This document shows, piece after piece, positions 16,555 to 24,433 of a stretch of DNA of 52,594 nucleotides. The notes below the pieces were generated by a model. That model was given only the letters and a program-made list of their open reading frames with translations, had not been told where the DNA came from and searched no databases. This DNA comes from JANPCX01 sp031431125 (GTDB taxonomy: Bacteria; Pseudomonadota; Gammaproteobacteria; Burkholderiales; Burkholderiaceae_C). Every line of letters begins with the position of its first letter. Within the stretch, counting starts at the first letter, position 1. Position numbers and translations under genes: made by a program. The stretch covers positions 1-52,594 of the forward strand of contig JANPCX010000058.1 of NCBI GenBank assembly GCA_031431125.1. The letters run 5' to 3'.

Positions 16555-18869
16555 TGCCATCGCGGGGGATGGAACACAACCTCGAAGCCGAACGCGCCGA
16601 GGTGCGGGCGCTGTTGTTGGACCGGCTTGAATCGGTATTGCAGGCCTTGTTGCCCGCCGCCAAGGTACGCGGCAACAAGCTGTGCGTCGGTGATGCCCTG
16701 GGCAGTCCCGGCCGCAGCCTGGAGTTTGAACTGGAGGGTGAGCGGCGCGGTCTTTGGATTGACCGCGCCATGAACACCGGGGGCGATGTGTTCGACTTTC
16801 TGGCACAACACCGGGGGTTGGATGTGCGCCAGCAGTTTGCCGAGGTGCTGGCCTTCGCACGGGAGTTGCTGGGGCGGCCCGGCGTCCCTCAAGCTGGTCA
16901 GGCCAGCGCCAAGAAGCAGCGCAGCAAGAAGGAGCCCCCCCAAGTCGACGACCTGGGCCCGGCCACGGCCAAGTGGGACTACCTGGACGGGTCGGGCCGC
17001 TTGATTGCCTGCGTCTACCGCTACGACCCCGTGGGCGAGGACGGCGTCCGCCGCAAGGAGTTCCGCCCCTGGGACGCCAAACGGCGCAAGGCTGCCCCGC
17101 CCGAGCCTCGCCCGCTGTACAACCAGCCTGGCCTGTTGAAGGCCGACACGGTGGTCCTGGTCGAAGGCGAGAAATGCGCCCAGGCCTTGATCGATGTGGG
17201 CATCTGCGCGACCACGGCCATGCACGGTGCCAATGCGCCGGTCCATAAAACCGACTGGTCACCACTGGCAGGCAAGGTGGTATTGATCTGGCCGGATAAA
17301 GATCCTGCGGGGTGGGAATACGCCATGGCAGCGGCGCAGGCCGCACAGGTCTGCGGTGCTCGGACCTGTGAGCTGCTGATGCCCCCGCCCGAACAGCCCG
17401 AAAGCTGGGATGCGGCCGACGCCTTGGCGCAGGGCTTTGACGTGATGGGCTTCATTGCAGCCGGTGAGCGACTGCCCTTGGGCGGGGCTTCGGCTGGCAC
17501 GGAGCAAGGCCCCATCCAAGCAGAGATCGATCCATTGCAGGAGGTGGATTGGCGCACCGAGGACGGCCTCGCGCTCGCATTCAGCCAGCACCAGGGCATC
17601 GATTGGCGCTACTGCGCGTCCTGGGGCAAATGGTTCGGCTGGGCAGGTGGGCGCTGGAACGAAGACCGCTCACTGGTCATGCAGCACTTGATCCGGGAAC
17701 TGACACGCCGTGCCGTGGCGCGGGCCGACAGTCCACGCCTCAAAGCCCGCCTGGCCAGCTCCAGCACGGTGTCGGCCGTAGAGCGGTTGGCGCGCAGCGA
17801 CCGCATCCATGCCACCTTGCCCGAAGCATTCGACGCCAACATCTGGTTGCTCAACACCCCGCATGGCTTGATCGACCTGCAGCAAGGCGTGCTGCGTCCC
17901 CATGAGCGCGACAGCCTCACCACCAAGATGGCCACCGCCAGTCCCCAAGGGGAATCTCCAGCCTGGCGGGCGTTCTTGAACGACGTGACCGGGGGCGACA
18001 CCGCCATGCAGGCCTATTTGCAGCGGGTGGTGGGGTACTGCCTGACCGGTTCGACCCAGGAACATGCCCTGTTCTTTTTGTACGGCACGGGGGCCAACGG
18101 CAAGTCGGTGTTCGTGAACGTGGTGGCCACCATCCTGGGGGACTATGCCCGCAACGCGCCCATGGAGACCTTCATGGATTCGGCCAGCGACCGCCACCCC
18201 ACCGAGCTGGCCAGCCTGCGCGGTGCCCGTTTTGTGACGGCCACCGAGACCGAACAGGGCAAGCGCTGGAACGAGTCACGCATCAAGGCCCTCACCGGGG
18301 GAGATCCGATCAGCGCGCGTTTCATGCGCCAGGACTTCTTCGAGTACAGCCCGCAGTTCAAGCTCGTCATCGCGGGCAACCACAAACCAGCGATTCGCAA
18401 CGTAGACGAGGCCATGCGCCGAAGGCTGCACCTGATTCCCTTCACGGTGACGATCCCCCCGGAACGGCGTGACCGGCAACTCACGGAGAAGCTGCTGCAA
18501 GAGCGCAACGGGGTATTGAACTGGGCCTTAGCCGGGTGCCTGGCCTGGCAGCGCGACGGGCTGATGCCGCCCAAGGTGGTGCTGGACGCTACCCGCGAGT
18601 ACTTCAACAACGAGGACGCGATCCAGGAATTCGAGGATGAGGATCTGGTGCGCGATGGGCAGGCCCAGGTGCCCATGGCCCGTGTCTACGCCCGCTGGAA
18701 ATCGTTTGCCGAACGCAATGGCTACTACGCGGGCTCGGCGCGCTGGCTGTCCGAACAACTGGTGATGCGGGGCTTCGTGCGCGTCAAGCTCGGCGGCGGC
18801 GTGCGCGGCTTTCGGGGGGTGCGGCTCAAGCCCACGGAAGAACCCTGGAAACCCTACTCGGACGACTGA
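16533..18869 (+). CDS. phage primase-helicase (Toprim plus D5-type SF3 helicase)
   Basis: The product is 778 residues from the GTG at 16533, four bases behind AAGGAGG. An N-terminal region (to about 120) is followed by a Toprim domain ('VVLVEGEKCAQALID' with Glu211; 'VLIWPDKDPAG' with Asp255 and Asp257). The D5 N-terminal region follows ('NIWLLNTPHGLIDLQQG'), then the SF3 helicase with Walker A 'FLYGTGANGKSVF' (518-525), 'GARFVTATETEQGKRW' as Walker B, and 'KLVIAGNHKPAIRNVDEAMR' with the sensor Asn and arginine finger. It should prime and unwind phage DNA at the origin. The usual zinc-finger cysteines of the primase start are not evident. It ends the closely packed early operon. Confidence 0.93.
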   Translation: MLDFNDVMPSRGMEHNLEAERAEVRALLLDRLESVLQALLPAAKVRGNKLCVGDALGSPGRSLEFELEGERRGLWIDRAMNTGGDVFDFLAQHRGLDVRQQFAEVLAFARELLGRPGVPQAGQASAKKQRSKKEPPQVDDLGPATAKWDYLDGSGRLIACVYRYDPVGEDGVRRKEFRPWDAKRRKAAPPEPRPLYNQPGLLKADTVVLVEGEKCAQALIDVGICATTAMHGANAPVHKTDWSPLAGKVVLIWPDKDPAGWEYAMAAAQAAQVCGARTCELLMPPPEQPESWDAADALAQGFDVMGFIAAGERLPLGGASAGTEQGPIQAEIDPLQEVDWRTEDGLALAFSQHQGIDWRYCASWGKWFGWAGGRWNEDRSLVMQHLIRELTRRAVARADSPRLKARLASSSTVSAVERLARSDRIHATLPEAFDANIWLLNTPHGLIDLQQGVLRPHERDSLTTKMATASPQGESPAWRAFLNDVTGGDTAMQAYLQRVVGYCLTGSTQEHALFFLYGTGANGKSVFVNVVATILGDYARNAPMETFMDSASDRHPTELASLRGARFVTATETEQGKRWNESRIKALTGGDPISARFMRQDFFEYSPQFKLVIAGNHKPAIRNVDEAMRRRLHLIPFTVTIPPERRDRQLTEKLLQERNGVLNWALAGCLAWQRDGLMPPKVVLDATREYFNNEDAIQEFEDEDLVRDGQAQVPMARVYARWKSFAERNGYYAGSARWLSEQLVMRGFVRVKLGGGVRGFRGVRLKPTEEPWKPYSDD

Positions 18870-19006
18870 ACTGTGGCGGATGGGGCGCATGTGACCGTTT
18901 TTCCGGTTAATGCCTTTACCCCTGGGTGTAGCTGCTCAACCGGAAATTGAGCAACTTACGCCATATGCGCCACACCACCCAAAAAATTGAATTGAAAGCA
19001 CGACAC

Positions 19007-19546
19007 ATGAATTCGCAAATGAAGGCCAATGGCCACGGCAACGACGAACCAAGACCCACCATCCTGACGCTGGACCTGGGCACCAACACCGGCTGGGCCT
19101 TGCAACAAACCGATGGCTTGATCACCAGCGGCACGCAATCGTTCAAGCCGCAACGGTTCGAAGGCGGTGGCATGCGCTACCTGCGTTTCAAGCGCTGGTT
19201 GACGGAACTCAAGGCCTGCCAGGCTGCAACCACTCTGCAATCCGCACAGGGCGGCCTGCGAGCAATCTATTTCGAAGAGGTCAGGCGTCATGCCTCAACG
19301 GACGCCGCACACGCCTATGGCGGATTTCTGGCCACGCTCACGGCTTGGTGTGAGCACCACCAGATTCCGTACCAAGGCATCCCGGTTGGCACGATCAAGA
19401 AACACGCCACGGGCAAGGGCAATGCGAGCAAGGAGGACGTGATCGCAGCGATGCGGGCCAAGGGCCACCAACCCATTGACGACAACGAAGCCGACGCGCT
19501 GGCCTTGCTGTATCTGTCCCTGGAAAACGCTGGAGAGCTGGCATGA
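19007..19546 (+). CDS. RuvC-like Holliday-junction nuclease
   Basis: The product is 179 residues if started at the ATG 19007; ATGs at 18965 and 19019 and a TTG at 18947 are alternatives and none has a strong ribosome binding site. The RNase H fold residues are in place: Asp23 in 'ILTLDLGTNTGWAL', Glu in 'AIYFEEVRRHA', and the C-terminal 'DDNEADALALLYL' acidic pair (158-163), with 'KGNASKEDVIAAM' before it. It should resolve branched recombination or replication intermediates before packaging. It follows a 137-bp gap after the primase-helicase, and its stop overlaps the next start. Confidence 0.88.
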   Translation: MNSQMKANGHGNDEPRPTILTLDLGTNTGWALQQTDGLITSGTQSFKPQRFEGGGMRYLRFKRWLTELKACQAATTLQSAQGGLRAIYFEEVRRHASTDAAHAYGGFLATLTAWCEHHQIPYQGIPVGTIKKHATGKGNASKEDVIAAMRAKGHQPIDDNEADALALLYLSLENAGELA

Positions 19547-19785
19547 AATCCACACCGAACAAACCTCCGATCTACTCCTTGATCCCCAGCCCTCTGGGCC
19601 GGGCCCAGCCCACTCCCATGGACACGGAAGCCGTCAAGCGCCAAGGCTGGCGCAAAGACCACATCCTGGTCGTCAACGAGCATGACGAACGATTGGATTT
19701 CGTAGACCGCGAATTCATCCGACGCATTGGTGAGCGCCTCTACGGTGATCGGCGCAAGAGCGAGGGAGGCAAGCGCCATGGATAA
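19543..19785 (+). CDS. small phage protein of unknown function
   Basis: The product is 80 residues, with the ATG overlapping the RuvC-like stop (ATGA) and the stop overlapping the DUF6362 start. It is basic and helical, with 'VKRQGWRKDHILVVNEHDER' and 'FVDREFIRRIGERLYG'. The tight overlaps on both sides and the protein-like composition argue that it is real. No family is recognised. Confidence 0.7.
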   Translation: MKSTPNKPPIYSLIPSPLGRAQPTPMDTEAVKRQGWRKDHILVVNEHDERLDFVDREFIRRIGERLYGDRRKSEGGKRHG

Positions 19786-20248
19786 GCACACCCAAGCCCC
19801 AACCCCTACCTGGACGCCCGAGGCAGTCGCAGACCGGTTTGAAGAAGCCGCCAAAACCGCCCGCACCCTGCCACCCGTTCGTGTGCAAGGCTACTTCAGC
19901 GTCTGGCCCCGCATCGTGCGCGAGCAGTGGGAATTGCTGTCAGGCGATGAGAAGTCCAGCTACCGTGCGCCCCCGACACCCGAAGCCACGGCCCGCATGC
20001 AGGAGGTGATGCAGTGGGTGCAATGCCTGGAGGTGGACGAACGCCACCTGGTGTGGATGCGTGCCAGCAAGGAGCGTTGGCGCACCGTGGCCACGCGTCT
20101 GGGTGTCTGCATCAAGACGGCACAGCGTCGTCATGAGAAAGCACTGGCACAGGTGGCCGCCACGCTCAACCACAACCACACACCCACGGTCACCACGGTG
20201 TCCATCAGCCGCCCCACGGGCCTGCGACCGTCGATCTTTGAACGGTGA
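19778..20248 (+). CDS. DUF6362 protein (HTH-containing)
   Basis: The product is 156 residues from the ATG at 19778, with GAGGGAGG upstream. The pattern 'VADRFEEAAKTARTLPPVRV', 'GYFSVWPRIVREQWELL', 'ARMQEVMQWVQCLEVDERHL' and 'RWRTVATRLGVCIKTAQRRH' is that of DUF6362, in which the last segment is a sigma-70-region-4-like helix-turn-helix. It is commonly found near terminase genes in alpha- and betaproteobacterial phages and may regulate late transcription. It is the last gene of the first plus-strand run; a 736-bp noncoding stretch follows. Confidence 0.85.
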   Translation: MDKHTQAPTPTWTPEAVADRFEEAAKTARTLPPVRVQGYFSVWPRIVREQWELLSGDEKSSYRAPPTPEATARMQEVMQWVQCLEVDERHLVWMRASKERWRTVATRLGVCIKTAQRRHEKALAQVAATLNHNHTPTVTTVSISRPTGLRPSIFER

Positions 20249-20984
20249 AAGGGGGCTTTCATGGGCAACCAATGCCAAGGCCGCGCTGTCGCACTACGTT
20301 TTTCGCACAGCAGTCTTGGCAGAATTAACAGAAGTTGAGTACGCCTGATAACCACTGACAACGATTGGCAAAACCGATGCCAAAAAGGGTGTCGCATTTC
20401 AGGCCTGTTTGCCCTACAGTTTCGTTCATGGTCAACAAAGGTGACGACGCGACGCAGACGAATTCAAGAGTTCTTCTCGATCCGCGAAGACCTGCAAAGC
20501 GACCTTCGATGTCGCATATACCTGACAGAAATTAGCGGGTCCTTCCTGGCCATAAATGGGTACGGGGGGCAACAGCGCAACATCGCGCCACCGACTGCCC
20601 ATGAATCGGGGTTCGCGCCGGTGAGGTTCGCAGTAGGTGGTTCGCGGCTGACGCCCACACGGCGCGCTTTCGGCGGCACCGCCAGCTTTGATATTCAATT
20701 GACCTGATTTTTACTTGACCCCCGCAAACCCGCAAACCCGCATGGAGCTTGGCTTCACGGCGGGTTTTGTTTTTCTGGGTGCGCTGCTGGACCATTCCGG
20801 CCGCAGCCCTCGCTCAAGTCTTTGGGGCCTGCGTGGCCCCGTCCGGTTCGCACGAGGTTCGCACGCAGTTCGCACACGCGGCACTGCGAACCGAACCCCC
20901 AAAACACTTCTGGTTCGCGGTTCGCATGGTGCCGTGTGTGCCCATCGCGTGCGGCCTCGTGCGGCCTTCCATTTTTACCTTCCG
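20249..20984. promoter_or_regulatory. 736-bp noncoding stretch with a cluster of GGTTCGC motifs
   Basis: I see no gene here: the frames at 20441-20707 and 20749-20988 lack ribosome binding sites and family resemblance. The stretch holds GGTTCGC at 20610-20616, 20625-20631, 20639-20645, 20845-20851, 20856-20862, 20912-20918 and 20919-20925, AGTTCGC at 20867-20873, and the inverted form GCGAACC at 20886-20892. The last group forms an inverted repeat (TGCGAACC...GGTTCGCA). The same half-site makes the palindrome at 12264-12278 in the control region. It also holds a terminator-like hairpin at 20734-20775. It lies just before the ParB-methyltransferase gene. Confidence 0.7.
20734..20775 (+). terminator. 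terminator-like hairpin with T-rich tail
   Basis: Arms AAACCCGC (20734-20741) and GCGGGTTT (20760-20767) close an 18-base loop and run into TTTTGTTTTTC. It would end the early transcript before the GGTTCGC cluster. The loop is long, so efficiency is uncertain. Confidence 0.5.
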
Positions 20985-22232
20985 ATGACCCAGCCCACCA
21001 GCTCAGCCGCGCTCACGGTCCAGTACCGTTCAGTCGCTTCATTGATCCCGTATGCCAAAAACGCCCGCACGCACAGCGAAGCCCAGGTGGCTCAGATTGC
21101 CGCCAGCATCGTCGAATTCGGTTGGACCAATCCGATCTTGGTGGATGGTGAGGGCGGCATCATCGCGGGCCATGGCCGGGTGCTGGCTGCGCGCCTGCTT
21201 GGTATGAACGAAGTGCCGGTGATTGAACTGCTGCACTTGAGTTCGGTGCAGCGCCGTGCGCTGGTGATCGCGGACAACCGAATAGCAGAAAACGCGGGCT
21301 GGGACGAAGAGGTGTTGCGACTGGAACTCGATGCACTGCGGGACGAGGGGTTTGATCTTGACTTGACGGGGTTTGATGACGATGCCCTGGCCGAGTTGTT
21401 GGAAGGCGAAGAGGCCACGAACGAGGGCCAGACCGACGAGGACGCCGTGCCCGAGGCGTCAGAGGCCGTGGTTTCCAAACCTGGCGATGTGTGGCTTCTG
21501 GGCGAGCACCGTCTGTTCTGTGGCGATGCGACCGACGCGGCAAGTTATGCGGCGCTGCTCGGTCAGGGCCAAGTGGACATGGTGTTCACCGACCCGCCCT
21601 ACGGTGTCAACTATGCCAACACCGCCAAGGACCGGCAACGCGGCACCGACCGGCCGATCCTGAACGACAACCTGGGTGATGCCTTCGAGCCGTTCCTGCA
21701 AGCCGCGTTGACCCCGATGCTGGCCCGCTGCGACGGTGCGGTTTACGTCGCCATGAGTTCCAGCGAACTCGACACGCTGCAGTCGGCATTCCGCGCCGCA
21801 GGCGGCAAGTGGTCGACTTTCATCATCTGGGCCAAGAACACTTTCACGCTCGGGCGGGCCGATTACCAGCGGCAGTACGAGCCCCTCCTCTATGGCTGGC
21901 GCGAGGGCGTGAGCCGCCACTGGTGCGGCGACCGCGACCAGGGCGATGTGTGGCAAATCAAAAAGCCGCACAAGAACGATTTGCACCCGACGATGAAGCC
22001 GGTGGAACTGGTCGAGCGGGCGATCCGCAATTCCAGCCGCCCCGGCAGCGTGGTGCTCGATCCGTTTGGCGGCTCCGGCACGACGCTGATTGCCGCAGAG
22101 AAATCAGGGCGCGTTGCGCGGCTGATGGAACTCGATCCCAAGTATGTGGACGTGATCGTGCGCCGATGGGAAGACTTCACCGGCCAGAAAGCTATCCGCG
22201 AGGCGGCAGACCAAGAGGTGTGCGCCAGTTGA
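20985..22232 (+). CDS. ParB-N/adenine- or cytosine-N4 DNA methyltransferase fusion
   Basis: The product is 415 residues from the ATG at 20985. Residues 10-105 are a ParB/Srx-type domain ('NARTHSEAQVAQIAASIVEF', 'IIAGHGRVLAARLLG', 'VIADNRIAENAGW'). The second half is an N6/N4 DNA methyltransferase with 'DMVFTDPPYGVNYA' (DPPY at 203-206), 'LHPTMKPVELVERAI' and the SAM-binding 'LDPFGGSGTTLIAAE' near the end, an order found in beta-group enzymes. Phages use such orphan enzymes to protect their DNA or to modulate expression; the ParB domain should direct binding. No restriction enzyme gene is adjacent. An extended reading to 20715 runs through repeats and is not supported. Its 3' end overlaps the convergent gene by 41 bases. 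Confidence 0.92.
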   Translation: MTQPTSSAALTVQYRSVASLIPYAKNARTHSEAQVAQIAASIVEFGWTNPILVDGEGGIIAGHGRVLAARLLGMNEVPVIELLHLSSVQRRALVIADNRIAENAGWDEEVLRLELDALRDEGFDLDLTGFDDDALAELLEGEEATNEGQTDEDAVPEASEAVVSKPGDVWLLGEHRLFCGDATDAASYAALLGQGQVDMVFTDPPYGVNYANTAKDRQRGTDRPILNDNLGDAFEPFLQAALTPMLARCDGAVYVAMSSSELDTLQSAFRAAGGKWSTFIIWAKNTFTLGRADYQRQYEPLLYGWREGVSRHWCGDRDQGDVWQIKKPHKNDLHPTMKPVELVERAIRNSSRPGSVVLDPFGGSGTTLIAAEKSGRVARLMELDPKYVDVIVRRWEDFTGQKAIREAADQEVCAS

Positions 22233-22416
22233 ATGGACCGGCGGGCTGCTTGGCTTGCTCTTCCTCTGCGATGCGGCGCAGCAATTGCATCGTGGCAAGA
22301 TCGCGCGGCAGCGCCACGCACATCACGCGCACGGCCTGCTCGATGGAGACGTCCGGCCGCCGGTTGGCAATCAACCAACGCAGCGCCTGCTCCCGTCCGG
22401 TGGTGTGCGCGTTCAT
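22192..22416 (-). CDS. small protein of unknown function
   Basis: The product is 74 residues. The ATG (22414-22416) overlaps the stop of the gene before it (TGATG), and its 3' end overlaps the convergent methyltransferase gene. It is helical ('NAHTTGREQALRWLIANRR', 'DLATMQLLRRIAEEEQAKQ'). It is the last gene of the minus-strand small-gene block. No family is recognised. Confidence 0.65.
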   Translation of the reverse strand: MNAHTTGREQALRWLIANRRPDVSIEQAVRVMCVALPRDLATMQLLRRIAEEEQAKQPAGPFNWRTPLGLPPRG

Positions 22417-22802
22417 CAGGCGGCCATTTCGTCGTTGATTTCGCAATGAATCACAAAGCCGGTCAGGTGGGGCATGCCAGTGGGTATTCCGTAGTCCCGG
22501 CTCGTCCGGGAGCCCGTGGTCCGGCGCATCCAGGTCCGGCAGGCGCTGTCGATCGATTGGGCAAGCGTGTGGCCGGCGAGCAATTGGTCGGAAACCTCAT
22601 CTGCAAAGTACCGTCCGTGGCGGCTGTCCAGAAAGGCCTTCACCGATTCGAGCGGCTGGTGTGTGGCATCCGAAATCGCCGACATGGCAATCGGCCAGGC
22701 CGCGTCAGCCTGTTCTTTCATCGTTCCCCAGAATCCCCACCCGGGGTTTTGGGTGGTGGGAATCTCTGCGGGGCTGCGCGTGTTGATCTGCGTGGTGTTC
22801 AT
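22416..22802 (-). CDS. small protein of unknown function
   Basis: The product is 128 residues from the ATG at 22802 (GGAG upstream). The middle 'GWGFWGTMKEQADAAWPIAM' and 'QPLESVKAFLDSRHGRYFAD' looks like a compact helical protein, and the C-terminus has 'GIPTGMPHLTGFVIHCEI'. Repeat copy A lies just upstream and probably carries its promoter. It is coupled to the 74-residue gene that follows. No family is named. Confidence 0.72.
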   Translation of the reverse strand: MNTTQINTRSPAEIPTTQNPGWGFWGTMKEQADAAWPIAMSAISDATHQPLESVKAFLDSRHGRYFADEVSDQLLAGHTLAQSIDSACRTWMRRTTGSRTSRDYGIPTGMPHLTGFVIHCEINDEMAA

Positions 22803-22823
22803 CGGCTCTGCTCCTTGCGGGTT

Positions 22824-22872
22824 AATCGTTGCGACAGCGGTAGTAACGCTCTGTTCAACGAAGAAGCCAAGG
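22824..22872 (-). repeat. promoter/leader repeat, copy A (most diverged)
   Basis: Read on the minus strand it has TTGGCTT, an 11-base variable centre, GAGCGTT, ACTA and TGTCG, followed by CAACGAT. The spacing between TTGGCT and GAGCGTT is the same as in the other four copies. It ends about 22 bases before the start of the 128-residue gene at 22802. Confidence 0.75.
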
Positions 22873-22903
22873 GGTATTGGCTTCCTGTTTCACTCTTTAT
22901 CAA

Positions 22904-23284
22904 TCACCCCAATCGACCGGCGTACCGCGCGTAGTCCCCGCCTTCCGGATTGACATAGAGGTAGGGTCGGCCTGGCGCGGTGACCTCCACGCACAGCACC
23001 CCGGTGTTCACGCCATCGGTGCCGCTGCCGCCCTTGCCCGCAAGCCAATCACGCGAGCGAAGCAGGCTGCAGGCGAACTGATCGAATTCATCGCTGGTGA
23101 GCTGGACGGTCTCCGTGATGTAGATCCTGTGCCGCCCGTAGCCACCGACCTCGCCCAGGTGCGCGGGTTTCCGGGTCATGGGCAACAGCGTGCCCAACTC
23201 TTCGACTTCCCGCGTTGTGCCGTCCGAAAACTTGAGCGTTCGCGGCGTGCGGTCGATGGTGATGGTCATGGTTTTCATCGTCAT
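22904..23284 (-). CDS. small protein of unknown function
   Basis: The product is about 126 residues from ATG 23284; ATGs at 23278 and 23269 are also possible. The sequence 'MTITIDRTPRTLKFSDGTTR' then 'ELGTLLPMTRKPAHLGEVGG' reads as a beta-rich N-terminal domain, followed by 'IYITETVQLTSDEFDQFACS' and 'VTAPGRPYLYVNPEGGDYAR'. Repeat copy B sits about 18 bases upstream of the start. I do not recognise the family. Confidence 0.72.
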   Translation of the reverse strand: MTMKTMTITIDRTPRTLKFSDGTTREVEELGTLLPMTRKPAHLGEVGGYGRHRIYITETVQLTSDEFDQFACSLLRSRDWLAGKGGSGTDGVNTGVLCVEVTAPGRPYLYVNPEGGDYARYAGRLG

Positions 23285-23301
23285 GCTTTTCTGTTGGTTG
23301 A

Positions 23302-23383
23302 TCGTCGTCAATCACGACATCGCTATGAACGCTCTTTTCGCCGGAGAAGCCAAGTTCTGTTTCAATCTTTCAAAGGATTCTTG
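23302..23383 (-). repeat. promoter/leader repeat, copy B
   Basis: It carries the same TTGGCTT / GAGCGTTCATA / TGTCG layout on the minus strand, followed by a GTCG-TGATTGA-CGAC hairpin at 23304-23318. Copies B and C also share about 30 further bases upstream (AAGAATCCTTTGAAAG on the minus strand), so the duplicated unit is longer here. Confidence 0.85.
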
Positions 23384-23442
23384 AGGCGCGGTTGCCAATA
23401 GGCCCGCGGGCCTGAACGCATGCGCGTGCAAATGGGAAGTGG

Positions 23443-23463
23443 GCGCGGCTCTTGGAGCCGCGC
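23443..23463 (-). terminator. hairpin after the 96-residue minus-strand gene
   Basis: GCGCGGCTC (23443-23451) pairs with GAGCCGCGC (23455-23463) around a three-base loop, just past the stop at 23479. The T-rich tail on the minus strand is weak. A similar hairpin follows the gene at 23980. Confidence 0.5.
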
Positions 23464-23478
23464 GCCGAACCTGATGAA

Positions 23479-23769
23479 TCAGTTGGACTGGCTAGCGATG
23501 TCCTGCGCGACCTCGCCAGCGAGATGGTCGATGCGAATGCTTCCTTGGGCAATGGCCTGAAGCAGTTCCGGCTCAAAGACCTGCAGCAGGCTGTATGCGC
23601 GCCGTTCGATTTCCGCTTGGGCCATGCGCTGCCAGCCGTCGAACTGCGCCAATTGCTGTAAGCGCGCCAGGTTCTGTCGGCCGTAGCCTCCCAGATAGCT
23701 GCGGGCGTGTTGAGCCAATTCACTCATGGCTTTGTCTTGGTTGCTGGGGGTGTCGGTGGTGGTATTCAT
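23479..23769 (-). CDS. small helical protein of unknown function
   Basis: The product is 96 residues from the ATG at 23769, with AAGGAA about ten bases upstream. It is helical throughout ('ELAQHARSYLGGYGRQNLAR', 'MAQAEIERRAYSLLQVFEPE'). Repeat copy C is upstream and a strong hairpin lies just after the stop. No family is recognised. Confidence 0.7.
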   Translation of the reverse strand: MNTTTDTPSNQDKAMSELAQHARSYLGGYGRQNLARLQQLAQFDGWQRMAQAEIERRAYSLLQVFEPELLQAIAQGSIRIDHLAGEVAQDIASQSN

Positions 23770-23816
23770 TGATTGATTCCTTGATTGGTTTCGGTCTTGA
23801 TTGAAGGTTGATTTCC

Positions 23817-23894
23817 GTCGTTGCCGACATCTCTATGAACGCTCTTTTCGCCGGAGACGCCAAGTTCTTTTTCCATCTTTCAAAGGATTCTTGC
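23817..23894 (-). repeat. promoter/leader repeat, copy C
   Basis: It has TTGGCGT, the fixed-length centre, GAGCGTTCATA and TGTCG on the minus strand, and a GTCG-GCAA-CGAC hairpin. About 75 bases match copy B, including the upstream AAGAATCCTTTGAAAG block. It ends about 48 bases before the start of the 96-residue gene. Confidence 0.85.
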
Positions 23895-23940
23895 GCGGTT
23901 GCAAACAGGCCCGCCGGCCTGCGCGCATGCGAATGCCATG

Positions 23941-23968
23941 AAAAGGAGCGCGGTTTTTGAAGCCGCGC
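23941..23968 (-). terminator. minus-strand terminator after the 112-residue gene
   Basis: GCGCGG (23948-23953) pairs with CCGCGC (23963-23968); on the minus strand the stem is followed by TCCTTTT. It lies a few bases past the stop at 23980 and so separates that gene from repeat copy C, making each gene its own unit. Confidence 0.6.
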
Positions 23969-23979
23969 GCCGGTCCTGC

Positions 23980-24318
23980 TCAGCCCATTGATTTCGGCAT
24001 CGGATGCTCAGCGCCTGTTGATCGGGCATCCCCGGTGCTTGCGAATTCGGCCTGCAAGTTGGCGAACAAATCCAGTCGAAGATTGGGCGTGATATTGCAA
24101 GCCAAGTGATGGAGCATGTAGTTCATCAACTTGGACTTTTCTTGGTTGCTACTCGCCATTTCAATCTGTTCGGCGTAGTTTTCCAGCATCCCAATGGCGC
24201 TCTCCAAGGTTTCTCGCGCGCGCTTGACGAGTTCAAGCGCGCTCTCGCGGTTCAGCTTGTTTTGAATCGTGGCGAGGGCGGCGATCTCGGATGCTTCGAG
24301 GGTGGCTATGGATTTCAT
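23980..24318 (-). CDS. small helical protein of unknown function
   Basis: The product is 112 residues from the ATG at 24318, behind AGGAAC; a longer reading to 24348 enters the repeat. It starts 'MKSIATLEASEIAALATIQN' and continues with a predicted coiled coil ('ELVKRARETLESAIGMLENY'). Repeat copy D is upstream and a terminator follows. No family is recognised. Confidence 0.7.
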   Translation of the reverse strand: MKSIATLEASEIAALATIQNKLNRESALELVKRARETLESAIGMLENYAEQIEMASSNQEKSKLMNYMLHHLACNITPNLRLDLFANLQAEFASTGDARSTGAEHPMPKSMG

Positions 24319-24339
24319 GGTCTTGTTCCTGGAGGTTTG

Positions 24340-24395
24340 CGTCGTCAATCACGACAACGCTATGAACGCTCTTCTCGCCGACGAAGCCAAGTCAT
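24340..24395 (-). repeat. promoter/leader repeat, copy D
   Basis: On the minus strand it has TTGGCTT, centre CGTCGGCGAGA, GAGCGTTCATA and TGTCG, then the same GTCG-TGATTGA-CGAC hairpin as copy B. It ends about 22 bases before the ATG at 24318. Confidence 0.85.
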
Positions 24396-24433
24396 TTCTT
24401 GATGGGATGCGCCAAAACTGGCGCACCGTTTGA

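Noticed and set aside
20441..20707. 88-aa plus-strand frame before the GGTTCGC cluster
   Set aside because: No ribosome binding site, odd composition, and it runs through three copies of the repeated motif.
23323..23385. Short plus-strand peptide frames starting at the ATG inside the repeats ('MNALFAGEAKF')
   Set aside because: The ATG is absent in copy A, the frame stops after seven codons in copy E, and the repeats sit upstream of minus-strand genes. A regulatory role explains the conservation better.
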